Source: a virus. From it: a DNA stretch of 31,840 nt. The notes under the pieces are model-generated. The model did not search any database and had not been told where the DNA came from. It saw only the letters and a program-made list of their open reading frames with translations. Location: the IMG/VR virus record IMGVR_UViG_3300044994_000197, positions 1 through 31,840 of that record; one strand, written 5' to 3'. Below, one piece after another: positions 20,645 to 29,393 of the stretch. Both the position numbers and the translations under genes were made by a program. Every line of letters starts with the position of its first letter. Positions within the stretch are counted from its first letter, which is position 1.

Positions 20645-23533
20645 CTATAATGCTTTGACTATGTAATTAAGAACCAAACTTGGTTGCATGTTATTGTGTG
20701 ATCCACCACCACCCTCGGCTCCAGTATAGCCTGTTGCAAACGAGGTAATCCCGTTCACATTAGCCCATACGTTTGTATCAGAAAAGGCCGTACCACCGTC
20801 ACCGAAAGCAACGTGTTTTGTGTGCGTGTGTGGTGGAATTTCGTCAATTACAAGCGTGTGAGTTTCTGATCCACCAGTGTCGCCAATCGCATTACCGAGG
20901 ATCGCCGTTCCCGTTCCGCCTGCTCCAACCAGAGTTCGTCGTGCGACGTTCGGGGTTCCAAAGGTCGTAATACCGTCACCAGGCCCAAAAGTGGTTCCCC
21001 AAAGGGCAAACAGCGAAGCATAGGTTGTTCGGCTTATGTTGGCTCCATCAAGAATTAGCCAATTTGTCGGAGGCGTTCCGGTTCCCCATGCGGCTATAGT
21101 CCCAATCGGCGTGTTATCTGAGGTCGCCGAAAGAATCGTTCCGTTCATCGAAAGGCCAGGGCCTAACGTGATCGCAGCAATGTCACCCGTCGATCCACGC
21201 CCCAATAACTGAGACGCCGAAAGTGCCGTTTCGCCCAAATCACCCGATGAACTTGCAGCCCTTGTAATGACTGTGTTTGCCGATGCGTTTTGCATCTTGG
21301 CGTAGGTGATCGCATCGTCAGCCACTTGCCCTGTAGCCAACTGTGCAGCAACGATATTACCCGCGACTCGACCAAGTACCGTGTTGGTTCCAACTGCGAT
21401 ATCGGTTGCGTTGGCGGTTGATCCGGTGTTGTTCCCTTTGATGGTGTTCGCGGCCATCTGAGCGAGTTGAGTGTTGGTGACCTTGTTCGTTCCAATGGTT
21501 GGATTCGGATAGGTTCCGGTGAGATCGCCACCAGCAGCACCCGAAGGCGGGACGCCACTAGTCCCCTTCGTTAGAACAAGACCGCCCTTTATGGTTGTTC
21601 CATCTTGAAGAGTATCTGTAAGACCTTTTGCTCGACCTGCCCCAATACCGACGGCAAACCCGTCAAGCGCGTGAATCCAGCCCGCCGTAATTGCCGAATA
21701 ATCGCTCGAAGTTGCTGTAAGAAAATCGGTTGCAGCCGGTGAGCTTGAAAGCTTGTACAGGTATAGAGCAGCACTCTCATCGAGATAGGTATACATCAAT
21801 CGCAATCCGGGAATTGATGTCGCAATCAGACCCGTGAAATTCTCAAAACTTCCATACCCTCTATCGCTTTCGAGTTTAAGCGAACGTGTTGCAATATTAA
21901 ATTTGGAAAGCGTTGTGTTGACCGTCGAGTAAATTTCAACGGACGGAGGAACCGTTGGGGGCAATTGGTCATAAAATCGAATCGCCAATTTATCTGACAC
22001 ATCTTGGATTGTAATTGCAGTGTCAAAATTTTTGATGCCTAGTCCCATATCCTGATTGGATAAATTAACTTTTCCGCTTTGGGTTCGGTCAACATCAGGG
22101 ATGGTTCCCGCTTGAATTTCCTGCACAAGATACAACGGGTAATCAGTTTTCTTCTCGACAAACTTACCCAAATATACCTGATCTAATGTGAGCGGTTGGC
22201 CGTCAACACCAATCGCAACGCACTTAATCACATCGGTTTCATAAGCATTCGTTGATGCGTTCCACAACCGCACCTCAGCCGGATAGTACCCATCACCATC
22301 GGGCGTAGAATCGGTGATCTTTACGACCTCGATTTGGCGGAACTTTTTCTTTGGGGTCTTTGGGAACTCGAACTGTGAGGGTGGCCGAATGTCTCGTTTG
22401 ATCCTCGTGGTAAACCCGTAGGTCTGATTGGCCGTCCAAACACTCTCACGCACCGTCGAGCCGGGCATTATCTCCCACAAAGAAGAATAGACCTTCTCGT
22501 AACCGAGTGGGTCTTGTCGAGCAGCACGGAAATAGCTCACAGCAAGGGCGTTTGCCCGCGAAGTCAAGTCACTCGAATTTAGCAAACTTAGACCAGCATA
22601 TTCAGCCCGCAAATCGTCGTGGATGATGTGGACGGTGTTGCTTACCTGCCCCTTCTGAAAACCCGAAGGATCGTCCACCGTGACCACATAGTAGGGGTCT
22701 TGAAGGAAATTTTCTTGCGGTTCACGTCGAAAATGAACTGCAACGGATGAAGGTATCCGTGTTGTGACCGGGTTAAATTGGGAGTCATCACCCAGAAGGT
22801 ACGGTGCGAGTTGTGCCAGTTGGTTTGTTGTTGCTGTGTCGGTTGAACCGACCCGAACAAACGACGCGGTAGCCGTCGTTGGGTTCCACACCAACTCCCA
22901 ACCCAACTTTGCGAATATGGTTTGCAGTGCATATTTTGCCGTCCTACCGCGAAAATCAAACTCAGTTGGCGTTCCGTCTGGTGTTTCGGGAAGTGCGGGC
23001 ACAGTGCCGATAATCGCAGCAGGGGGCCGAGCTACCGCAAAGGTCGTCGGAAGATACCCCCAGATATCCGCAATCATCTCCGACCAAGTCCACGCCGTCC
23101 CCGAATTGAGGGTCGTGTTGATTGTCGGTTGTGATGATGGGTAATATGGCCCCGCCGGTGTGATAGGTAAATTGTACGCCTTGTTGAGCAAGTAAAAATC
23201 CAACAGGGTTCGCACGTCCCGCAACTCGACCAGATATTGAGATTCTGAGTTTGGTCGTGCGGGTGTAACGCAACGAGCTTGATGAATTAGCAGCGATTTG
23301 ATTGTTACCGACCGCGTTTGATCGGATAACACGAGGTCATACGCCTTCTCTCGATCAATCGCGGTTAGCGTTTCGCGGGGGAGCAACACCCACGCAACAC
23401 CTGCATCGAACCCCAACACATTGCGATAGGTGTTACACTTCGCACGCCAAGACGTATCGATTCCCAAGACGCTTAACTGCTCCGCAGTTCGATCCGGGTC
23501 AGTGCAACGATATTGGCCGAAAAACGCACTCAT
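20645..23533 (-). CDS. Large tail tip/fibre protein with collar domain
   Basis: 962 residues. Residues up to about 470 are beta-rich and resemble a baseplate-hub-like or tail-tip module. The next 150 are a short-strand segment. From about 650, fibre repeats appear, including PPSGAAGGDLTGTYPNPTIG, QLAQMAANTIKGNNTGS and QLLGRGSTGDIAAITLG. The last 160 residues are a phage tail-collar domain (PIGTIAAWGTGTPPTNWLIL, the IPPHTHT motif, GGSHNNMQPSLVLNYIVKA). This arrangement joins the tail tip to the receptor-binding fibre in one chain. It is the main host-recognition candidate. Confidence 0.85.
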   Translation of the reverse strand: MSAFFGQYRCTDPDRTAEQLSVLGIDTSWRAKCNTYRNVLGFDAGVAWVLLPRETLTAIDREKAYDLVLSDQTRSVTIKSLLIHQARCVTPARPNSESQYLVELRDVRTLLDFYLLNKAYNLPITPAGPYYPSSQPTINTTLNSGTAWTWSEMIADIWGYLPTTFAVARPPAAIIGTVPALPETPDGTPTEFDFRGRTAKYALQTIFAKLGWELVWNPTTATASFVRVGSTDTATTNQLAQLAPYLLGDDSQFNPVTTRIPSSVAVHFRREPQENFLQDPYYVVTVDDPSGFQKGQVSNTVHIIHDDLRAEYAGLSLLNSSDLTSRANALAVSYFRAARQDPLGYEKVYSSLWEIMPGSTVRESVWTANQTYGFTTRIKRDIRPPSQFEFPKTPKKKFRQIEVVKITDSTPDGDGYYPAEVRLWNASTNAYETDVIKCVAIGVDGQPLTLDQVYLGKFVEKKTDYPLYLVQEIQAGTIPDVDRTQSGKVNLSNQDMGLGIKNFDTAITIQDVSDKLAIRFYDQLPPTVPPSVEIYSTVNTTLSKFNIATRSLKLESDRGYGSFENFTGLIATSIPGLRLMYTYLDESAALYLYKLSSSPAATDFLTATSSDYSAITAGWIHALDGFAVGIGAGRAKGLTDTLQDGTTIKGGLVLTKGTSGVPPSGAAGGDLTGTYPNPTIGTNKVTNTQLAQMAANTIKGNNTGSTANATDIAVGTNTVLGRVAGNIVAAQLATGQVADDAITYAKMQNASANTVITRAASSSGDLGETALSASQLLGRGSTGDIAAITLGPGLSMNGTILSATSDNTPIGTIAAWGTGTPPTNWLILDGANISRTTYASLFALWGTTFGPGDGITTFGTPNVARRTLVGAGGTGTAILGNAIGDTGGSETHTLVIDEIPPHTHTKHVAFGDGGTAFSDTNVWANVNGITSFATGYTGAEGGGGSHNNMQPSLVLNYIVKAL

Positions 23534-23553
23534 GCTCTAAAAATTCTTTTTCT

Positions 23554-24795
23554 CTAAACTGCTTGTGGTTGGTCAGTTACGGAATTATTTTGATTTTCTA
23601 AACTTCCAGACTCTGGAGTTGTTGTAGCTACCTGTTTTCGCATTCGTTTCACGACTAACGACTCATCGGTTTTAACCATGCTTCGCAGCGAGGATGGAAT
23701 AATGCGATACTTGATCCCTTCGCCGAAATTGATGTTCACCAACGGCCTGATAATGCAATCATCAATCGCTTTCAATAACGTCATAACAACTTCATCGAGC
23801 GATGTGAAAAAGACAATCGCGGGAATCGACCGACCCGAATACCCCGACCCCGTTTCGGCAGCACGCACAATTTCAGGGGGTATCCCCATACCCATTAGCA
23901 TTTCATCATTCAGGTGTTTTGGGTATTCGAGGATACCGTCAGCTTCGCCGTTGGTTCCCGGCGGTTCCCATACCCAGAGGTAATTTCCTGTCGTTGGATC
24001 GACGGTGTTGGGCATTGCCAAAGTCCCACCGTTTTCGAACTTTTCAACAATTTCCCGTGCCAGTTCATCGTTGTTTTTGATGATGGGGTTTGCGTCGGTT
24101 CCGACGTTTGTTTCGCCGATGGGATACCGGATCAACCCGCCCCGAAAAGCACATTTTTTGAACCACAACCGGCGTGAATCTTTGGCCCCGGTTCTACCAC
24201 TTGATTCAAGAAAAGGTTCCAACGCATTCGCCATGCGAGGCCGTGACCAATATGAACCAAACTCGGCATTCTCCCCCGCGTACCAAAATGCGTGTGGGGC
24301 TAGGATGTCGTCACTGGTTCGGTTGTCGGCGGTCGATTTAGTGCTATCGTCGTATCGACCTCCACGAAGGCGGAACCCGCAAAACTCACCGTTAATCTCA
24401 AGAGGCGTAGCATCACGGGGGTGAACTTCGTCGAGCCGGTCGTACCGCCAAATTTGCCCGAAGGTGTTAGTCACTTCGTTTCGGAATGTGGTTTCACCGA
24501 TGGACACGCCAAATTCAAATTGACGAGCAAACTTGCGGATATTTTCTTGCCAAATGCGTGCCATCTCGAAATCAATGAACGCACCGACATTTTCGTATTG
24601 ACACTCGGTCGAGAACGAGACTTGATAGAGAGGTGCTCGGAGAATACGCAACCCAAAATCGATTTGCGGGTCGCGTCGCATTCGCTCCGCTTGCTGGTAG
24701 GTGAAGACGGGTTTCCCATCAAGCAAATTCGGCCATGTGGCGCCGTTCAGCACCGTTGGCCTGTAACCCTTCGTTTTTCGCTCTGTGACTTCCAT
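23554..24795 (-). CDS. Portal protein
   Basis: 413 residues. FTYQQAERMRRDPQIDFGLR, then LRILRAPL, is the portal opening (R-DP-+...LR-+..P+). FEFGVSIGETTFR and LVVKRMRKQV are also portal-like. EYPKHLNDEMLMGMGIPPEI then VRAAETGSGYSGR is the wing and stem region of Mu gp29/DUF935-type portals. It forms the dodecameric ring for DNA entry and exit. It is placed among tail genes about 9 kb from the terminase and capsid modules, which is unusual. No clear ribosome site precedes ATG 24795, 9 nt after the previous stop, so coupling is likely. Confidence 0.85.
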   Translation of the reverse strand: MEVTERKTKGYRPTVLNGATWPNLLDGKPVFTYQQAERMRRDPQIDFGLRILRAPLYQVSFSTECQYENVGAFIDFEMARIWQENIRKFARQFEFGVSIGETTFRNEVTNTFGQIWRYDRLDEVHPRDATPLEINGEFCGFRLRGGRYDDSTKSTADNRTSDDILAPHAFWYAGENAEFGSYWSRPRMANALEPFLESSGRTGAKDSRRLWFKKCAFRGGLIRYPIGETNVGTDANPIIKNNDELAREIVEKFENGGTLAMPNTVDPTTGNYLWVWEPPGTNGEADGILEYPKHLNDEMLMGMGIPPEIVRAAETGSGYSGRSIPAIVFFTSLDEVVMTLLKAIDDCIIRPLVNINFGEGIKYRIIPSSLRSMVKTDESLVVKRMRKQVATTTPESGSLENQNNSVTDQPQAV

Positions 24796-24804
24796 GCGAC
24801 GATA

Positions 24805-25017
24805 TTACCCGTTACTTGAGCGTTTGGTGGCGATCTCGATTTCCTCTCGCATTCGTTGCTTTGAGGCTTCCTCTGCAAGCTCTGGTTTACCCGTCGCAGT
24901 TAGCACCGCTTCGTACAGGGCCTCGTGATCCAATTCGCTGCCCTTGCGTGACAGAAGGTCTTCGGCAGCGAGTTTGCCGTAGTGGGCGAGGTGAGCCATT
25001 TTTTCGGCAGGGGTCAA
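24805..25017 (-). CDS. Small protein coupled to 25331 gene, tail-chaperone-like
   Basis: 70 residues if TTG 25017 is used; it overlaps the upstream stop as TTGA. ATG 24999 would give 64. It is helical and acidic at first (HLAHYGKLAAEDLLSRKGSE), basic at the end. Two small overlapping genes just downstream of tail genes resemble the gpG/gpGT chaperone pair, and the overlap invites a frameshift reading, but no slippery heptamer is visible. Identity is tentative. Confidence 0.5.
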   Translation of the reverse strand: MTPAEKMAHLAHYGKLAAEDLLSRKGSELDHEALYEAVLTATGKPELAEEASKQRMREEIEIATKRSSNG

Positions 25018-25331
25018 TCGCCAGACGGCATATCCGTAGAATCGGGAGAGGCGGAGGTCTCTGGCGGAGATGCCTCCGACTCTTCTTTTTTTTTGAAATC
25101 CTCAACGGTCTTTCTGATTTCGTCAATAATTTTGTCAGCACGCCGAGACGATATTGGGACCGTGATTCCATTATCCTTGCAGAGTTGCTTGATGTATTCC
25201 CAACGCTTTTCCCGACCACCACAATCAATGAGTGCGTCGAAAATGTCGTAGAGGTCGGTGTTGAATTGTTGCTCACCGATTTTGACAACAAAAAAGCCGT
25301 CGTCTTCTGGTGGTAGTGTAATCTCTGGCAC
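25014..25331 (-). CDS. Small acidic tail-associated protein, chaperone-like
   Basis: 105 residues from GTG 25331, with GGAG 6-9 nt upstream. The body (FDALIDCGGREKRWEYIKQL and a long Lys/Glu helix) is followed by an unstructured acidic Ser/Pro/Thr tail. Size and place suit a tail assembly chaperone, which would bind the tape measure protein. It is the first gene after a well-formed promoter at 25353-25382, which also serves the portal and fibre genes. Confidence 0.55.
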   Translation of the reverse strand: MPEITLPPEDDGFFVVKIGEQQFNTDLYDIFDALIDCGGREKRWEYIKQLCKDNGITVPISSRRADKIIDEIRKTVEDFKKKEESEASPPETSASPDSTDMPSGD

Positions 25332-25352
25332 AAGTTGCTCCTTTGGTGGTGG

Positions 25353-25382
25353 AGTCTACCTGCTACCGGTTTGACCTTGCAA
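25353..25382 (-). promoter_or_regulatory. Late promoter for chaperone-portal-fibre genes
   Basis: Minus strand: -35 TTGCAA (25377-25382), spacer 18, -10 TAGACT (25353-25358), with GTAGCAGG directly before the -10. This is the clearest of the motifs GTAGCRGN+TANNNT found upstream of minus-strand units at 27201, 25353, 19189, 15726, 14852 and 11275, with weaker copies at 10121 and 7067. The extended -10 character is visible in all of them; a good -35 is seen only here. Confidence 0.65.
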
Positions 25383-25437
25383 TTCTCTTAGGTCGTGCGA
25401 AAATAATCCGGTGAAGGTATCTTGTTTACCCCAGAAA

Positions 25438-27177
25438 CTAAGGTTGTTGAAACGTCGGTGGAGTAGGTGGAGGGGGCATTTTGCCGTAGGGTTGCATCGG
25501 TGGTGAAAAGTTTCCTTTTGCCACGATGAACCGCAAATTCCATTTAGCTGCGTAGATTGGGTGAGACGTGTATCCCACCAACGCATTCGCAAAATAACAT
25601 CCGTGATCGGGGTGATTTTGAGGAATCGCAATCGCGTCGCCAACTCGTTCAAGAACCGGCGGTTCAATCAATTCTCCAACTCGAATAGCACGACCGACCA
25701 ATCGAACAATGAACGATGGTGAATTAAGAGATTGGATAATCGAAGCGTTATCCGGTATCGAGTTGATTGCAAGAGGCCCCCCCGGAAAAATTGACGGCCC
25801 CGAAATCGGTGTTGGTCGATGCTCGATATTGTAGTCGATGGGTTCCACCACGAGGGAGATTTCATACTGCAACCACGACTGCTCTGCCGTGAGTTGATCG
25901 GGTGTCCCCATCGCTTCAAGCAAAATTTCCCATTCTGTATCCGCCGGAAAATACTGAGAACGGAGAGCGTTTTGTTGAGTTGTGCTGATTGGGTTGCTTG
26001 CGGTTCCCGCCTTGTTGCTGGGCGTCGAGCTTGAACCGAGGCACAAGTCAACGATAGCATCATCGGATGCTCGGAACCGGTGATCGGCATTCCCACGCGG
26101 TTTGCGTGCCGACGTTGCAAGCGATTGGGCCCACTTTTCGGGAGAGCCGGGAACTGGTCGCCAAAGACCACCGAGGGGGAATAGGAACTCTCCACCAACG
26201 TGTTGGTATTGAAATGAAAATGAACCAGCTTCACGCCCAAACATTTGAGGTTCGCTGATTGTCATTGCAAGTGGAATTGTTGCAATGACATTGCTTGGCG
26301 TTAATTTCGCTTGTGCTTGCAACTGTGTCCTTTCAGCTTCCAGCCGATCTTTTAGTATTCTTGCAAACTCTCGCCATGAGCGAGAGCGAGACAAACCAGC
26401 ACCAACTTCTAAGGAAACGGATATCGAACCAGACCATCTTGAGAACGCTTGGGTATTTGCAGTAAGAACATGTGAACCAGTTGCGTTTGCCATTCCCTCT
26501 GGGAGCGTTACAGGAAGCTCTTCGTCAGTGAATGTGAAATCAAGTCGTGTGCGGGATTCGTCGAGAACCCTTTGATTTACAGTTCGCTTGCAATCATCTG
26601 GATATGGCGGGAAAACACGCTCAAAATAATCGTCGGCGGAATCGGGAACAGTTTTGTCATCGACACTTCGACGGGTCGCGGGGATGCGAAGATAACCGCT
26701 GAGGGTCTTGGTTGTGTAACCCGCGTAATCGTGGTTGTAGGTGACCTTGTACACTAACTCCATGATCTCATTTTGATCGGAAGCATCTTCACACGGTTTA
26801 AGGGCGAAGTCAATTTGCCATAAGATTTTTGCTGCACGATTGCCACCGGTCGGACTCCAACGCAAGATCGTAGGGATAGGGCCGTATGCCACGTCACGTT
26901 CACCCGATGCCGTGTTGACCCGGATGTCACCATAACCATGATCCGAGTAAACGAACTCCCCGCCCTGTTTGTTTAGTCGGTTTCGGATGTCCGCAAGGGT
27001 TGTGCCCTGATCGTCACCCGCGACAATCCACGCCTCGAACTGGAACGAATAATTCCGTTGAACGATGGTTCGCCCTGCCAAATCCTTGATCGGCCTGCAA
27101 TCCACCGACACGGTTTTTGTTTCGCTTGGAAACTCATAGCCGTTGTAGCTCAACACTCCCAGACGCGGCAGACTCAT
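25438..27177 (-). CDS. Large tail protein, probable distal tail/baseplate component
   Basis: 579 residues. The N-terminal LPRLGVLSYNGYEFPSETKT, with DLAGRTIVQRNYSFQFEAWI, is typical of a distal-tail-type protein with a beta-sandwich start. The middle carries FFxxPP-type and DRLEAERTQLQAQ helical parts. The C-terminus is a Pro-rich tail. It lies directly after the tape measure gene, where the distal tail protein is expected. GAGG precedes ATG 27177, and the late motif at 27201-27214 is about 23 nt away. Assignment is by order and fold impression. Confidence 0.6.
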   Translation of the reverse strand: MSLPRLGVLSYNGYEFPSETKTVSVDCRPIKDLAGRTIVQRNYSFQFEAWIVAGDDQGTTLADIRNRLNKQGGEFVYSDHGYGDIRVNTASGERDVAYGPIPTILRWSPTGGNRAAKILWQIDFALKPCEDASDQNEIMELVYKVTYNHDYAGYTTKTLSGYLRIPATRRSVDDKTVPDSADDYFERVFPPYPDDCKRTVNQRVLDESRTRLDFTFTDEELPVTLPEGMANATGSHVLTANTQAFSRWSGSISVSLEVGAGLSRSRSWREFARILKDRLEAERTQLQAQAKLTPSNVIATIPLAMTISEPQMFGREAGSFSFQYQHVGGEFLFPLGGLWRPVPGSPEKWAQSLATSARKPRGNADHRFRASDDAIVDLCLGSSSTPSNKAGTASNPISTTQQNALRSQYFPADTEWEILLEAMGTPDQLTAEQSWLQYEISLVVEPIDYNIEHRPTPISGPSIFPGGPLAINSIPDNASIIQSLNSPSFIVRLVGRAIRVGELIEPPVLERVGDAIAIPQNHPDHGCYFANALVGYTSHPIYAAKWNLRFIVAKGNFSPPMQPYGKMPPPPTPPTFQQP

Positions 27178-27200
27178 AGTGACCTCTTTGATTTAGGTCA

Positions 27201-27214
27201 AATATAGCCTCTAC
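27201..27214 (-). promoter_or_regulatory. Late promoter motif for distal tail gene
   Basis: Minus strand GTAGAGGC followed by TATATT, 23 nt before ATG 27177. It has one mismatch to the GTAGCRGN core. It is embedded in a short gap shared with the plus-strand lipoprotein gene. Confidence 0.5.
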
Positions 27215-27255
27215 CCCAATCGAATTACTAAAATGACGGCACACGGAGAATCCTT

Positions 27256-27606
27256 ATGAAACGGTCGCTATTGTGGCAGTTGCCTTTACTTGCCATGCTG
27301 TTTGGGTGCGTCGGGCCTTGTGCAAAATCAGAAGCCCAAAGAATGCAAGAGGAATACGAGTCAGCACAAACAAAGGCGAATACTGCCGAAAACGATTTAA
27401 TCAGCACAAGCAAAAAACATAACAGCAAAGAAGCTCACGATAACTTGTTGAGTTTAATTAACTCTTACAACAAAACAGGAATGGATTTTGACACATTGGA
27501 TTTGCTTTTTAACGCATCAAAACCAAGTCAAGCAAACGAAGTCCGATTTGCATATAAGGTTTGGAAACAAGCTAAAATTTACGCATTAAACAAAAAACGA
27601 TTGTGA
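27256..27606 (+). CDS. Phage-encoded lipoprotein
   Basis: 116 residues. A type II signal (MKRSLLWQLPLLAMLFGCVG) with lipobox LFGC fixes the lipid at Cys 18, so the mature protein is membrane-attached. The mature part is helical and charged (EAQRMQEEYESAQTKANTAE, then KKHNSKEAHDNLLSLINSYN), with a basic end. ATG 27256 has GGAG 8 nt upstream. It is an isolated plus-strand gene between two minus-strand tail genes, abutting the tape measure gene stop to stop. That is the pattern of a moron. Superinfection exclusion is a common role of such lipoproteins, but it is inference here. Confidence 0.75.
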   Translation: MKRSLLWQLPLLAMLFGCVGPCAKSEAQRMQEEYESAQTKANTAENDLISTSKKHNSKEAHDNLLSLINSYNKTGMDFDTLDLLFNASKPSQANEVRFAYKVWKQAKIYALNKKRL

Positions 27607-28659
27607 TTATTGTAACCCAATAGATTTGTCAAGACTGCGATAGAAAGCGTCTAACGGGTCTGGTGGCATTTTTTCTTTTTGTTGCTCTCGCCATCGCTTG
27701 AGTTCATCAAGTGCCTTTTCGCCGAAAGGTGCGAGCTTGATTAGCGTCTGCACCAATTCACCAATTTCCTTTGCCATTTGCTCATTCCTCTGGAATAACC
27801 CGTTTACAATATCCGCGACCCACCCAATACCCGTTGCTCCAAGCTCAACCGCCGGAACGATCTTTTCCAACATGCTCTTTTTGATGGGCAAAAGAATCTG
27901 TTTCAACGAATCGTCGATTCTTGATTGGGCATCGATCAACCGCCCGTAACCACCCCCAAGCTCGTTTGCTTCTTTGAAATCGCTCTGGAACCTTCGGACC
28001 GAGTCACGAGCTTGAGCTACGGCAACACTCCCACTCAATCCGCCGAGTTCATTTCCACGTTGAAGCAAGCCGTCTTTGATCTTTTTGGGGATGTCGGTGA
28101 TCTCCCGCGTGAATTGCATCTCAGCTTTGATCATACCCCCAATGATCGGCACACTGTCGGCGAAGCTATCCGCAACCTCACGCATTTCTTTTTTGATGTC
28201 GGGGAACTCATTGCGAGCGATTCCAGACATTATGTCGCCAAATTTTTTTGCACTCTTCGTGGCACCCTCGAAAACCTCTTTGATCTTATCGGCACCGAGT
28301 TGTGCCAACTCGAGCGCAGGGTGAGCACGACCAAGCCCCGCCCCTGCTTTGGCTAACATTTCCTGTCCGCCCGGAAGATTCCCCACCACGCCCGCCAGTT
28401 TGCTTCCCTGTGCCCCGCCAAGAATCCCAAACGACTTCGCTCCCTCTTGTGCGTTGTTGGCCTGTGTGCGTTGCCACGCTTGCTCCGCAAGATCGCTCAT
28501 CTTCTTACGACGCTTCGCTTCGTCTTCGATCTCCTTCGCCCGTTGGCGCCCCAGCTTCGAGTCGGCCCCGAACAACACCCATTCAGCCTGATCGATGGCT
28601 TCTTGCTCTTTGGCCTTCTGGCGTTTTTTGCGTGCTTCTTCAAACGGATCAAACGCCAT
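27607..28659 (-). CDS. Probable short tape measure protein
   Basis: 350 residues from ATG 28659; a TTG at 28671 would add four. It is helix-rich with charged N-terminal heptads (FEEARKKRQKAKEQEAIDQA), a Gly/Ala segment around AKAGAGLGRAHPALELAQ, and hydrophobic helices near VPIIGGMIKAEMQFTREI and GIGWVADIVNGLF. This fits a tape measure protein, which sets tail length and is injected. At about 0.15 nm per residue it would predict a tail of only about 50 nm. Alternatives are a tail scaffold or a portion of a split tape measure. It opens the late arm next to the origin region. Confidence 0.6.
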   Translation of the reverse strand: MAFDPFEEARKKRQKAKEQEAIDQAEWVLFGADSKLGRQRAKEIEDEAKRRKKMSDLAEQAWQRTQANNAQEGAKSFGILGGAQGSKLAGVVGNLPGGQEMLAKAGAGLGRAHPALELAQLGADKIKEVFEGATKSAKKFGDIMSGIARNEFPDIKKEMREVADSFADSVPIIGGMIKAEMQFTREITDIPKKIKDGLLQRGNELGGLSGSVAVAQARDSVRRFQSDFKEANELGGGYGRLIDAQSRIDDSLKQILLPIKKSMLEKIVPAVELGATGIGWVADIVNGLFQRNEQMAKEIGELVQTLIKLAPFGEKALDELKRWREQQKEKMPPDPLDAFYRSLDKSIGLQ

Positions 28660-28707
28660 AGTGTTACCCAATAATTGCGATGAGTGTGATTTTAAGGGTT
28701 ACGCTGA

Positions 28708-28735
28708 TTGTCATTTTCGTTCTCGAAAATATGAC
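28708..28735 (+). promoter_or_regulatory. Probable promoter with operator palindrome, early rightward unit
   Basis: -35 TTGTCA (28708-28713), spacer 16, -10-like TATGAC (28730-28735). The spacer is a perfect inverted repeat, ATTTTCG/CGAAAAT at 28713-28730 with a 4-nt loop. A repressor site inside a promoter is a natural reading. It precedes the 28771 gene and lies divergent to the tape measure gene. Confidence 0.45.
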
Positions 28736-28770
28736 TCCCGATACGGAGTTTTTTCTTGTCGAGGTGATTT

Positions 28771-28944
28771 ATGGCACATCTGATGAAACCTAAATGGGAT
28801 CAAAAAATCCCACCCAACGCAGAATTGTTTTGCGAAGGTGGGGTAAACAAAGACGCCTGCAAAAATCGGGCATATCACCCGAAATCGCCGTATTTCGCTT
28901 TTAACGGCCGATCTCGATTCCATTCGCTTTACACCTCGGCTTAA
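28771..28944 (+). CDS. Small hypothetical protein, 57 residues
   Basis: ATG 28771 follows a strong GAGGTGA 4 nt after a T-rich run. The product begins MAHLMKPKWDQKIPPNAELF, has two Cys (CEGGVNKDACKNRAYHPKSP) and a basic aromatic end (FNGRSRFHSLYTSA). Two Cys and one His could bind a metal, but the set is incomplete. It is the first plus-strand gene next to the origin-like region. The ribosome site and position support it; I recognise no family. Confidence 0.6.
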   Translation: MAHLMKPKWDQKIPPNAELFCEGGVNKDACKNRAYHPKSPYFAFNGRSRFHSLYTSA

Positions 28945-29356
28945 CCCCAGATCGTGGCGCCTTGCCTTATCCTAGCCCCTAGAAATCGGGTTCTAATCCA
29001 GAATCGGGGGCTTGGTTATCACCCCAACAAAGCAACGATGGGATTTGGGTATCGGTTGACCTATCTGCCAACCGGCGAAAAACAAAACCCAATTCACACT
29101 CAAAAAAAATTATGACCCAGAAAACTTTTTGTGTTCACCAACACGCCCGCAAAAGCAAAGCAAGCAAAGCAAATTTTGAGCGATAGCGAAAAACAAACAA
29201 GCAAAACAAACTCAGCGATGCCAGCAAAGCTCTGGGGCAAACCGGCAAGCAAGCTCAACGAAAGCAGCAAGCCCGCGGATGCGCCAGCGCAAAAAATGTG
29301 CAAAAAACGATGCCGAAATGCCGGCAAAAAACGGCAAAGGATTTTGGATTTGTTTT
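28945..29356. other. Non-coding stretch: inverted repeats and A/G/C-rich, T-poor tract
   Basis: No convincing gene. AGCCCC at 28972 can pair with GGGGGCT near 29006. CGGTTG (29053-29058) pairs with CAACCG (29069-29074). From about 29145 to 29340 the plus strand is poor in T and full of GCAAA/GCAAG words (for example GCAAAGCAAGCAAAGC at 29154). A frame across it gives only low-complexity Lys/Ala peptide, which I do not accept as a gene. It leads into the hairpin at 29357. Confidence 0.6.
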
Positions 29357-29393
29357 GGTGTCTTTTTTTTTTTAACAAAAAAAAAAAGACACC
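29357..29393. other. 17-bp perfect hairpin with A11/T11 stem
   Basis: GGTGTC plus eleven T, loop AAC, eleven A plus GACACC. It could extrude as a cruciform, end transcripts in either direction, or be an origin element. Run length in such homopolymers may carry sequencing error. Confidence 0.85.

Noticed and set aside
25014-25017. Programmed -1 frameshift joining the two small chaperone-like genes
   Set aside because: No X XXY YYZ slippery heptamer is visible at the overlap; a TTGA stop-start coupling is simpler.
29053-29074. CGGTTG/CAACCG hairpin as terminator of the 28771 gene
   Set aside because: Only 6 bp with a 10-nt loop and no T run on the plus strand; kept only as an inverted repeat in the non-coding description.
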